DNA from: CAWBRT01 sp963791145
GTDB lineage: Bacteria > Acidobacteriota > Terriglobia > Terriglobales > Acidobacteriaceae
Assembly: GCA_963791145.1 (NCBI GenBank)
Contig: CAWBRT010000007.1
Coordinates: 310,001 to 374,000 of the forward strand
DNA length: 64,000 nucleotides
Reading direction: 5' to 3'
Part shown: in pieces, positions 29,497 through 38,931 of the stretch
How positions within the stretch are numbered: the stretch's first letter is position 1
How the letters are laid out: every line of letters starts with the position of its first letter
Made by a program: the position numbers and the translations under genes
Notes under the pieces: generated by a model
What the model saw: only the letters and a program-made list of their open reading frames with translations
What the model was told of the DNA's origin: nothing
Database searches by the model: none

Positions 29497-31906
29497 GTGA
29501 GTTCTGCAAAGGAAAAATTCGAGACCAAAAAGCTGCCCATGATGCCGATCCGCGACGTCGTCATCTTTCCGTTCATGATGACGCCTTTCGTCGTCGGGCG
29601 GGAGTCGAGCGTTCGCGCTCTGGAAGAGGCGCTGGCCGGCGACAAGAGATCTTCCTGGCCACCCAGCACGACGCCAGCGTCGACGAGCCCAAGCCCAACG
29701 AGATCTACCAGGTCGGCACGATCGTCAACATCGTGCAGAGCCTCAAGCTTCCCGACGGCAACATCAAGGTGCTGGTGGAAGGCCTGGAGCGCGGCAAGAT
29801 GCTGCAGGTGAACGAGGTCGACGGCTACTTCGAAGCGACCGTGCGCACGGTGAAGAACACGGCCGAGGTGACGCCGCAGATCGAAGCCGCCATGCAGCGC
29901 GTCATCTCGCCAGTTCGAGCAGTACGTCAAGCTCTGCCAGTCGCTGAACTACGAGACCATGGCGGCCACCGTCCGCATGGACGACATCGCCAAGCTGACC
30001 GACACCATCGCCGCCAATCTGCAGCTCACCATCGAGGAGAAGCAGGAGCTGCTGGAAATCTTCGATCCCGCCGACCGCCTGAACCGCGTGCTCGACGTTC
30101 TCGATATCGAGATCGAAAAGCTCAACATGGACCGCACCATCCAGTCGCGGGTCAAGCGGCAGATGGAGCGGGCGCAGAAAGAGTACTACCTCAACGAGAA
30201 GATCAAGGCCATCCAGAAGGAGCTGGGGCGCGGCGAAAAGAGCGAGTTCGACGAGCTGAAGAAGAAGATCGACAGCTCCGGCATGCCCAAGGACGTGCAC
30301 GAAAAGGCGATGCAGGAGCTGAAGAAGCTGGAGGCCATGCCGCCCATGTCGGCCGAGTCCACGGTCTCGCGCAATTACCTGGACTGGCTGCTGGCCGTGC
30401 CCTGGAAGAAGAAGTCCAAGGAAGTGCGCGACATCGAGTTCGCCGAGAAGATCCTCAACGAAGACCACTACGGACTGGAGAAAATCAAGGAGCGCATCCT
30501 CGAGTTCCTGGCCGTGCGCCAGCTGGTCAAGAACCCGAAGGGCTCCATTCTGTGCTTCGTCGGACCTCCGGGCGTGGGCAAGACCTCGCTCGGCATGAGC
30601 ATCGCCAAGGCGACGGGGCGCAAGTTCGTGCGCATGTCGCTGGGCGGAGTGCGCGACGAGGCGGAAATCCGCGGCCATCGCCGCACTTACATCGGCGCCC
30701 TGCCGGGCCAGATCATCCAGATGATGAAGAAGGCCGGCACCAAGAACCCGGTCTTCATGCTGGACGAGGTCGACAAGATGTCGATGGACTTCCGCGGCGA
30801 CCCCTCATCGGCGCTGCTGGAGGTTCTGGATCCTGAGCAGAACTACATGTTCATCGACCATTACCTCGATGTCGAGTACGACCTCTCGCAGGTATTCTTT
30901 ATCGCCACTGCCAACGTGCTGCACACTATTCCCGCTCCGCTGCAGGACCGCATGGAGGTCCTGCGGCTGCACGGCTACACCGAGCCGGAGAAGCTGGAAA
31001 TCGCCAAGCACTACCTGGTGAAGAAGCAGCGCGAGCAGGCAGGATTGAGCGAGCAGAACATCAGCTTCAACGATGAAGCGATCACCGGCATCATTCGCTA
31101 CTACACGCGCGAAGCCGGAGTGCGCAACCTGGAGCGCGAGATCGGCAACGTCTGCCGCAAGGTGGCCCGCAAGGTGGTCAAGGAAGGCGCAGGCTTACTC
31201 GATCGCCATCACCGCCGAGAACCTGAACGATTACCTCGGCGTCACCCGCTTCCGCGACACCCAGGTGAACGAGAAGAGCGAGGTCGGCCTGGTCACCGGC
31301 CTGGCATGGACCGAGGTCGGCGGCTCGATTCTTTCCACCGAAGTCACCATCGTGGAAGGCAAGGGCGCAAAGCCGATCCTTACCGGCAAGCTGGGCGACG
31401 TGATGCAGGAGTCGGCGCAGGCGGCCATTACTTATATCCGCTCCCGCTGGCAGCAGCTCGGGTTGGCCCGCGACTTCTACCGCAACATCGACATTCACAT
31501 TCACGTGCCCGAGGGAGCCATTCCCAAGGACGGACCCTCGGCCGGCATCACCATGGCCACCGCCATCGCCAGCGCCCTCAGCCGCATTCCGGTGCGGCGC
31601 GACATCGCCATGACCGGCGAGATTACCCTGCGCGGCAAGGTGCTGCCCATCGGCGGCTTGAAGGAAAAGCTGCTGGCTGCTCATCGGGCGGGGATCATGG
31701 AAGTTCTACTGCCCAAGGAGAACGAAAAGGACCTGGCCGACGTTCCGGAGAACCTGCGCAGCGTCATGAAGCTCCGCTTCGTCGAGAACATGGACCAGGT
31801 TCTGCAGTGGTCGCTGGAGAGGCCGCTCAGCGAGCTTCCGGCGGTCGAGCCGGGCGCCATGTCGCCGCTGCCTCCGGCCGCTGATCCGCCTGCGGCAAGG
31901 CAGTAA
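29497..31906 (+). CDS. lon: ATP-dependent Lon protease (three frameshifts)
   Basis: Corrected length about 802 residues, full length for Lon A. The substrate-binding N-domain starts KLPMMPIRDVVIFPFMMTP; the AAA+ core has Walker A GPPGVGKTSLG and Walker B VFMLDEVDKM; the protease domain has the catalytic Ser in PKDGPSAGITMATA and Lys in TLRGKVLPIGGLKEKLLAA. Lon degrades damaged and regulatory proteins in the cytosol. Breaks: near 29645 a base is missing (AAG-AAG-ATC expected), near 29912 one extra C (restores VISQFEQYVKL), near 31193 one extra G (restores EGAAYSIAITAENL). Start GTG 29497 has AGGGAG upstream. A strong terminator follows. Confidence 0.95.
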
Positions 31907-31931
31907 CGGAAACACCAGATCCTTGCTTCTG

Positions 31932-31960
31932 GCCCGCCTTCGGGCGGGCTTTTCTTTTTT
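31932..31960 (+). terminator. Rho-independent terminator of lon
   Basis: GCCCGCC-TTCG-GGCGGGC, a 7-bp stem with a stable UUCG tetraloop, directly followed by TTTTCTTTTTT. It lies 25 bases after the lon stop codon and separates lon from engB. Confidence 0.93.
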
Positions 31961-32101
31961 CTGCTGGCGTTTTTGCCGCTGTTGAGGCAAGCTGCAGTCG
32001 AAACAATTCCTCGAACAGGGTCCCGGCGGTGGCCGTGTGTTTGCTGCCGGGGTTAAGCCGTCAACCTGCATCATATTCGTTTCAATCTGGCTGGTTGAGA
32101 A

Positions 32102-32740
32102 ATGAGAGTCCACACCCAATTCCTGCTGAGCGCCACCGATCCCAGAAAGTTTCCGCCATCCGGTGCGCCGGAAGTCGCTTTCCTGGGACGCTCGAACGTC
32201 GGCAAATCGAGCCTCATCAATGCCCTGGTCGGCACCAAGATCGCCAAGACCAGCAACCTCCCCGGCCGCACTCAGACCATCAACTTCTTCGAGATTCGCT
32301 GGCCCGGGCGCCCCAACCCGGAGCTGCTGTTCGTTGATCTTCCCGGCTACGGTTTTGCCCGGGTTCCCCGCGATGTCTCCAGCCAATGGCAGGGATTTGT
32401 CGATCCTTACCTGAGCGGTCGCCCCTCGCTGTCGCTTTGTCTCTGCCTGGTCGATGCCAACGTGCCGCCGCAGAAGAGCGATGCCCAACTCATCGACTTC
32501 CTCCGCCACGTGGATCGCCCCCTGGTGGTCGTGGCTACCAAGGCCGATAAGGTCGGCTCACGCCTGCAGCCGGCATTGAATGCATTGCGCCAGGAACTTG
32601 GGGTAGAACGATTGATGCCGTTTTCTGCCAAAACAGGGCTGGGCAAAGACGAGTTGTGGAAGCTGATGCGCTCCGTGGCCGATGGAACCCTGCCCGAACT
32701 GAGAACCCCGGGGCAGGACTCGCTGGAATCCGCAGGGTAA
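32102..32740 (+). CDS. engB: Ribosome biogenesis GTP-binding protein EngB (YihA/YsxC)
   Basis: The intact 212-residue TRAFAC GTPase has G1 FLGRSNVGKSSLINAL, G2 region GRTQTINFFE, G3 FVDLPGYGFARV, G4 VVATKADKV and G5 MPFSAKTGLG. EngB assists assembly of the large ribosomal subunit. Its place after lon is conserved in many bacteria. ATG 32102 follows a weak purine stretch (GGTTGAGAA). The 3' end is followed within ten bases by a GTTTCAAG-type array. Confidence 0.95.
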   Translation: MRVHTQFLLSATDPRKFPPSGAPEVAFLGRSNVGKSSLINALVGTKIAKTSNLPGRTQTINFFEIRWPGRPNPELLFVDLPGYGFARVPRDVSSQWQGFVDPYLSGRPSLSLCLCLVDANVPPQKSDAQLIDFLRHVDRPLVVVATKADKVGSRLQPALNALRQELGVERLMPFSAKTGLGKDELWKLMRSVADGTLPELRTPGQDSLESAG

Positions 32741-32748
32741 GAACAGCA

Positions 32749-32777
32749 GTTTCAAGTTTCGCGTTTCCAGTTTCACG
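32749..32777. repeat. Single GTTTCAAG-type array after engB
   Basis: GTTTCAAGTTTCGCGTTTCC and one more unit, starting nine bases after the engB stop codon. No inverse partner is visible before the palindromic repeat at 32882. Confidence 0.65.
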
Positions 32778-32881
32778 AAGTGTGCCTCACGAGTCGCCGT
32801 ATTTGCGACAGGGTGAGGTCTTTCCGTCCCTCCCACTCTGTTTAGAGCAATTTGGTTGATGTAGCCGCAGCAACCTGAAGT

Positions 32882-32967
32882 GTCATCCTGAGTGAAGCGA
32901 AGGATCTGCTGTTGACGTGAGGAAAAAGCAGATCCTTCGGCTCCGCTGCGCATCGTCTCAGGATGAC
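32882..32967. repeat. Palindromic repeat of the GTCATCCTGAG family
   Basis: Outer arms GTCATCCTGAG (from 32882) and CTCAGGATGAC (to 32967) are perfectly complementary; inner arms GAAGGATCTGCT and AGCAGATCCTTC also pair. It lies between engB and pcm, whose 3' ends converge. The family is widespread in intergenic DNA of several phyla, as I recall it. Confidence 0.85.
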
Positions 32968-33061
32968 GCGCGAAAAAGGCGGCTACGCCCGGGTTGATCT
33001 GGACGGTTGTTCCCGTGGGCAAAGGGCTGCATATCGCCTGGCGTGGCGCGGCGCCGGCTTC

Positions 33062-33664
33062 TTAATCGCCGCTGCCGATCAGCGGAACGAAGCGGCAGCC
33101 GCCAAGATTCGTCACCTCGATTTTTCCGCCAGACTTGTATACCTGCTGCAGTTCCTGCTCCGCGATTCCGATGGGAATGACCAGAATCCCGCCGTCATCC
33201 AATTGCTCGACCAGAGCCGGCGGTATGGCCGAAGCCGCGGCGGCCACGATGATGCGCTTGTAAGGCGCGAATTGCGGCAGGCCCCCGCTGCCATCTCCGA
33301 CCACCACTTCGATGTTTTGATATCCCAGCCGGGCGAAGTTGTGCCGGGCCCGCTCCGCCAGCGATGCGATTCGCTCGACGGTGTAGACCCGGGCGGCGAT
33401 GCGGGAGAGGATCGCTGCTTCGTATCCTGTTCCGGTTCCGATCTCCAGCACGGTATCGGAGGTCTCGACGGCCAGCGCCTCGACCATGTAGGCCACGATA
33501 TAGGGTTGCGAGATCGTCTGGCCTTCGCCGATGGGAACCGGATGGTCCTCGTAGGCCTCGTTCCAGGCGTAGCGCGGCACGAACTCGTGGCGCGGGACAG
33601 TGGTCATTGCCTGCAGCACGCGCTCGTCCTGGATGCCGCGGTCGGCGAGCTGTTGCTGCACCAT
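33062..33664 (-). CDS. pcm: Protein-L-isoaspartate O-methyltransferase
   Basis: Pcm repairs isoaspartyl residues in aged proteins with SAM. The 200-residue protein has PRHEFVP, the family SQPYIVAYM segment, SAM motif I VLEIGTGTGYEAAIL, and post-I VYTVERI, followed by GDGSGGLP and LVIPIG. The frame is open further upstream (reading DPYLERRTR before the first Met) but meets no ATG, GTG or TTG before a GATTG-type repeat, so the natural start may have been replaced by the repeat. I place it at ATG 33664, preceded by AGGA. It is the last gene of the minus-strand envelope cluster, 183 bases after tamB. Confidence 0.9.
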   Translation of the reverse strand: MVQQQLADRGIQDERVLQAMTTVPRHEFVPRYAWNEAYEDHPVPIGEGQTISQPYIVAYMVEALAVETSDTVLEIGTGTGYEAAILSRIAARVYTVERIASLAERARHNFARLGYQNIEVVVGDGSGGLPQFAPYKRIIVAAAASAIPPALVEQLDDGGILVIPIGIAEQELQQVYKSGGKIEVTNLGGCRFVPLIGSGD

Positions 33665-33724
33665 GCGCGTCCTGCGCTCGAGATAAGGGTCGTGCTCCGT
33701 CGTGCTGGTCCATGGGCGCCAGAA

Positions 33725-33842
33725 CGATTGCAGATTGAAGATTGCAAATTGCAGATTGAACTGCTTTCGATCCCGACGGCTATCCCCAATCCCGCAGGTT
33801 GCAATTTTAAATCTGAAATCTTAAATCGAAAATCTGAAATGC
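33725..33842. repeat. Inverted pair of GATTG-type arrays between tamB and pcm
   Basis: Left arm 33725-33761 (CGATTGCAGATTGAAGATTG and on), right arm 33800-33842 (TTTTAAATCTGAAATCTTAA and on), about 38 bases between. The right arm ends five bases from the tamB stop codon; the left arm lies where the Pcm N-terminus would be expected. Confidence 0.8.
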
Positions 33843-33847
33843 AGTTC

Positions 33848-36800
33848 TCAGTGTTTCCGGCGCCGGACGAAGAAGTCGAAGCTCACGACTCCGTTCTGGT
33901 CCCGAACTCCGACGATGGAAAGCCGCGGCGTGAGGAAGTACTCGAAGCGGATAAGCTGCTGGGCTGATTGCGCGACATTGGTAACGTAGGTCACTGTGGC
34001 CTTGTTGGAGACGGTTTGCTCCATGGTGAGCCGGGCATTAGCGCCGGTCTGCGTGCCGCCGACGTTGGGATCGATCTTGATGCGGCTGACCCCAAACAGC
34101 TTCTGCAGGCGGCTGTTGACGGCCGTATTGAGGGCCTGGCTGAGGATCGCGGTGGAAGCCGATGGGGCAGCGAGTGCTTGCTGGCTGGAGCCCGGAAGCT
34201 GGTTGGCCTCTTCCGTGCGTCCCAGGGCAAGCAGCGAGATGATATCGGAGGATTGCAGCGGCGGGTCCGAGCGGTAGTTCACGTTCATGCGGTTGAGGGT
34301 CCCTTGCAATCCCAGCGTGATGTCGTAATCGCGGACGCGCGTCGACGCCTCGATATCGATATTCGGATCGATGCCTACCGGATTGCTGAAGGTGATTTCG
34401 CCACGGTCCAGCCTGTACGTCGTACTGGCCAGGGTGAGGTTGCCCTCCAGAATGCTGATCCTCCCGAGGACGACCGGTTTGGCCGCGGTGCCGCGGATGT
34501 GCAGGTTCACGTTCCCCGACACCCGCGCCAGCGAGCTCTGTACCTCCAGTTGCGGCGTGGAGACGACGCGCACATCCAGCTTGACGTTGTTGGCCGGGGA
34601 AGCGGTGCTGCCCTCGATGCGAATCTGTTTGCCTTTCACCAGGTAGCTGGTGAAGTCGAATTGCGGATTCAGGGCAAGCCGGTTGACGACGACGTTGCCC
34701 GACAGCACGGCATCGCCGGTAGTGCCGGCAAAGGCCAGCTTGACGTCCACCCCGGAGCTGACGCCCTCCGGGTAGCGCAGGCGAATGTTCTTGCCCTCCG
34801 CCGTCACGTTAAACAGCAACGCGGGACCGCCGGCGGCCTCGCTGGCGGCTGCCGCCGCATCTTCGCCATAGCTGACGAATCCCCCAAGTTGCAGACGGCT
34901 ACCTCCCATGGTGGCCGCCAACTCCTGCACTTGCAGCCTGTCCTGGTTGAAGATGAGCACGCCATTGATGTTGCTCAGCCCGTTGGGCACATCGACGTAG
35001 GAGACGGCTCCGTCGGTGATCCGCAATTGTCCCCTCAGGGCGGGCCTGGCGACCGTGCCGCGTACCTGGACGGACAAGTCGGCCAGTCCCCGCGAGCTGA
35101 GGTCGGGAGCGAAGGTCTGGGCCAGCCTCAAGTCGGACTTCGCCTCCGCGTGCAAGTTGAGGCGCCGATCACCGCCGAGCTCAGCCTGGCCCTGCAACTC
35201 GAAGTAGTGCTGGTGCAGGCCTTCCAGGCGGAACTGATCGACCTTCAGCGCGCCGTCTTTCAGAGACAGGCGAAGCGGGCCCGCATTTTGCACCGGCAAG
35301 CCTTCCAGCGAGCCGTTTGCCTGCGTTACCCGCAGCTCGCCCGCGAGCGCCCGTGGCGTTCTGGCCGGTCCTTCGAGCTCGAGTTCGCCATCGACCACGG
35401 CGTGAGCGGCGTGTCCGGCTGAAGAAGAAGCTGCGCAGTCCCGCATCCAGGGCGAGGTCTTTGGCCACGGCTTTCAGCTTCATCGGCACATCGCCGCGCA
35501 ACTGGAAGCGTCCGTCGACCGCCAGCGAGCCCTGCGGGAAACTGGAGCTCGCGGTCAGCGTCGTTTCCTCACCGTGCGTCGCGACCTCCACGCGAAACTC
35601 GCCCAGCCTCTCGTCGTTTACATAGAGGTCGCGCAGGCGCAGGGAAGCATTGATCACCGGGGCGTCGGGTGTTCCCGAAGCTTGCGCCTCAAACGCCATC
35701 GCGCCCTGAACGCGCAGCCGGCGGGTTTGCAGGCTGGGAATCTGATCGAGCTGAAAATTGGCGCCATGCAGGGCGAAGGTAAACTCCCGCCTGGAGAAGT
35801 TGTAGGCGCCGCTCCCGGCCACTCGGCCCAGGTTGCCGACGGCGTTCAGGCTCTGAGCCCGCAACTGTCCGTCCTTCAGTTCCAGATCAGCGTCTATGGA
35901 ACGCGCTGTCTGACCGTAGGCCGTAACGTTCCTCGCCCGTATATGTCCGTTGCCCTGCGGTTGACGACGGGTTCCGCGGAGCTGGAAAGCTCCCTCCAAC
36001 TGCCCGGCGACGGGGGAGCCGGTTGCCGCTCCGGCGAGTGACTGCACTTCGCTGACCTGTGCGTTGCGGAGCTGTATCCGCAGGTCAAGCGGTGAGGAGT
36101 CCGTGAGCTCTCCAGCGGTTAACGCGCACGTTCCATCCACATCGACCTCGGTGGATCCATGCGTCAGTTTTCCATGACGAAAGGAGAGCAGCGCGGGAGA
36201 ATAAACCAGGTCAGCCTGCAGGCTGTCCCAGTGGATACGCGGTGATGCCGGCTTGGCTGGCGGCGGCGCAGGTCTGAGATATCCCAACAGGCGCGCGGGC
36301 AGCGACGCTGCCTGTGCCGGCTGACGCCGCTCGGGCTCCTCCGCGATGCGCGGCATCGCGGTGGAGAAGTCGCGCAGCTCGAGATGCGCGGCAAGCTCCG
36401 GGGAGGCGGCCGTTCCCGACAGCGTGCCAAACAGCGAAAGCGCTCCCTTGATCTCCGCGGGAAGCGGCTGCCGCAGGTGCAATCGCTCAAGCGACGGCTG
36501 CAACTCTTCCAGCTTGCTGGTGGAAAGCGAAAAGCGAATGCTCGAGCCGCGAGCGCCGGCCATTCCGCTCGCCTGCAGGCGGGTGGCATGGCTCGCCGCG
36601 GTCAGCTCGGCAATCTGCAACAGTCCTTGCCTGCCGGAGTATGTGCCGCGAAGCGCCGCGGTGACCGGAATCTCTCCCGGCGCGGCTTGCCCGGGCGGCG
36701 AGACATTCAGGTCCAGTTTGGCCTCGGCGTTGCCGAGCGAGCCGCGCCAATTCAGGTCAACCGTGCCGCTCGTATTTCCGGCCAGTTTCAACGGCGATGC

Positions 36801-38018
36801 CTGCCGGAAGAACATCGCAAACGCCTGCTGCAACGGCAGCGTGCGAAGCACGAAACTGGCCGAGCCCCGCTCTTCCGCCTGGGATGGCCCGCCGGTATTT
36901 GCCCCCCGCCAGTTGACGACCTCGGCCTTTCCGCTCAGGCTGCCCCCGGGCAAGGAGACGAACAGGTGCGGGACGGCGATTCGCCCGGAGTCGGCCGTGT
37001 ATTCTAATCCTCCGCTCAGCTCCCGGAGAGCGAGCGAGCCAGCCACCCAGGTCAAGGATTTGACGACCATCTTGCCGGAGGAGGCCAGCGAACTTTGGCT
37101 GACCGTCGCATTTCCCTCTGCCTCGATACGGCCCGCAGCCGCGGGCGTGAAGCCCGCCATCCTGGTCAGCTCGGGAGCGTCCCCCTCAACTTTGTAGACG
37201 AAGCTTGCTTGAGGATTGCTCCAGTCGCTCAACTTTCCGCTGACCTCCAGTCGCGAGCGTTGGCTGGCGATCGCGAGCGATTTAACGGTCGCGCCCTCCG
37301 GCTGCAGCGTGAGTTGGGCCTGGGCCTGTGCCAGCGGCGCGTATCCTCCTGACGCAGCCATCAGTTGTCCGGCTTGCACCTGGGCGTCATAGCCGTGCTC
37401 GGCGGCCTTGTAGACGCCGATCAGGGAGAGGTCTTTGGCCGAGAAGTCCAGGGGCAGACGGCGCTGGTTCCAAAGCAACCATCCGTCATGGATCTCCAGC
37501 CGCTCCAGCGAGAGGTCGTGAAGTTTCTGGACGGCATTATCGCCGTGCACCAGGGGCTTGAAGGGCGGATGATTGCTGCGGCCATCGGCGCCGACGATGA
37601 TGTGCACGACCGGACGGTCCAGCACCAGTTCGCGCAGAGCTATTCGCCTCTGCAGGATGGAAAGGATCTTAATGCGCGCCCGGAGATGATCCACCGAGAT
37701 GTAAGGTTGTTCGCCGGCTGTCTCCAGGCCGTGAATGGTGAGCTTGTTTACGTCGAATTGCAGGTGCGCGAGCTGCCAGCGGAATTGCGCGATCTCGACC
37801 GTGCCGCCGGAGATGTTCTCCAGCTCGGCCACCAGCTCGCGCCGCATACGGTCATGAAAATAGCTGCTGGTGACATACCAGCCCGCCGCCAGAAAAAGCG
37901 CCAGAACAGCCAGGCCGACGATTGTTTCCGTCAGCGGCCAAGACCATCGGGGTTGACCCGGCAAGCGCTGTCGCGCCGGTTCGGCCAGGGTTTCGCGGGC
38001 CTCGCGCAGGTCGCTCAC
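33848..38018 (-). CDS. tamB: Translocation and assembly module protein TamB, DUF490 (one frameshift)
   Basis: Corrected length about 1389 residues. An N-terminal membrane anchor (LTETIVGLAVLALFLAAGWYV, written here in part) is followed by a long series of amphipathic beta repeats and the conserved C-terminal DUF490 region (VLGRISILEGNLTLASTTYR, DITLGLQGTLNRMNVNYRSD, IISLLALGRTEEAN, FEYFLTPRLSIVGVRD). TamB-like proteins form a hydrophobic groove across the periplasm for phospholipid transport or outer-membrane protein assembly. Start GTG 38018 (after ATGAGG) is chosen because the upstream gene ends at 38026. One inserted base near 35415 breaks the frame; both sides fit. Cotranscribed with the SurA-like and Omp85 genes. 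Confidence 0.9.
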
Positions 38019-38025
38019 TGCGGCC

Positions 38026-38792
38026 TCATTGCCGGTCCAGGATGGAGAATGACATTCCTTTGCGGCTGGAGCCTGCGCCGCGCGCGCTTTCCACATAGGG
38101 CTCCAGAATGCTAACGCCGCCCTGGCCGCGCAAGCTGGCCAGCCAGGCGCTGAGCTGGGCGTCGATCTTCTGCTGCAGCAGTATCTCCCGGATTTGCGCC
38201 TGCACGCGCGAAAGCGGCTCCGGCGCCGCTCCCCGCTGTTTCAGCTCAGGCAGCAGCTTTTCGTTGTAGTAGCTCTGGATCTCTTTCCAGGTTACGTCGG
38301 CGCTGGGGCGCAGACGCGTATCGACGAAGTGCATGATCTCGATCTGATCTTGCAGGTACTTGCTCAGCTTCTGCTCGTCGATGGCATAAGCCGTCATCAT
38401 CTCCGCCCAAGCCGCCTCGGAGGCCGCTCCTGGGAGCGAGGCACGCAGCTCGCGCAGGCGGGTGCGTGCCTGCTGGGCGAAACCAGTCAACTGGCTGGGC
38501 ATCTGCTGCCGGATCAAGGCGCGGTCGATAAGCCGTTCCATGGCCGAGTGCAAATCTGCGGCAGCGATCTCAGCCGCCGGCTTGCCCTGCGTCAGCGCCT
38601 CGATACGGGCTGCATCCTGCACATCGCTGGCCAGCACCGGCTCCTGATTGACGCTGGCTACCACGCGATCGACAAGCTCGGGGCTGGAAGAAGCGGCTTC
38701 TCCCGCTGGCGAAGGGGTTACGGCCGCCGCAGGGAGACAGCCAGGGCGGTCGGAAAAAGAACAACGGAGGCAATAAGCCGAAGAAATCTCAT
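38026..38792 (-). CDS. SurA N-terminal-like periplasmic chaperone (one frameshift)
   Basis: About 255 residues when corrected. The signal peptide is MRFLRLIASVVLFPTALAVS; the mature part begins PELVDRVVASVNQEPVLASD, the standard start of SurA/PrsA-type chaperones, and continues with helices (LHSAMERLIDRALIRQQM, AQIREILLQQKIDAQLSAWL). No parvulin isomerase domain is present, so it should act as a holdase for outer-membrane proteins. A single base is missing near 38733, between the signal peptide and the mature part; adding one joins LAVSLPAAAVTPSPAG. It lies between the Omp85 gene and tamB, consistent with delivery of clients to that machinery. ATG 38792 lacks a strong ribosome site. Confidence 0.78.
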
Positions 38793-38830
38793 TTGGAACG
38801 TCTGTCGATGCCGATAAGAGCTGGAGCTAC

Positions 38831-38920
38831 AGCGGATTCAAAGTGGCTGTACCCTTCGCTATCACCGCCGGGCTGCTCGCCCGGCTACGGCACGGGGTAT
38901 AGCTTCCGCGAATCCGGCCT
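38831..38920. repeat. 90-bp repeat with terminal inverted repeats, copy 1
   Basis: Begins AGCGGATTC and ends GAATCCGGCCT (CGGATTC/GAATCCG terminal inverted repeats). The centre holds GCCGGGC-TGCTC-GCCCGGC, a 7-bp hairpin. Copy 2 at 45427-45516 is also exactly 90 bp and differs at 8 positions by my count. It lies between the Omp85 stop codon and the SurA-like start. Confidence 0.85.
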
Positions 38921-38931
38921 AAACAACCATA

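Noticed and set aside
29497..31906. Programmed frameshifting or pseudogenisation of lon, clpX, secA
   Set aside because: Shifts occur at unrelated places without slippery heptamers or stimulatory structures, several per gene, and motifs are preserved; sequence error explains them better.
33968..35422. Long plus-strand open frame (484 codons) and similar long frames antisense to secA and others
   Set aside because: High GC makes antisense frames of coding DNA long; they show no motifs, no ribosome site and lie fully opposite conserved TamB or SecA sequence.
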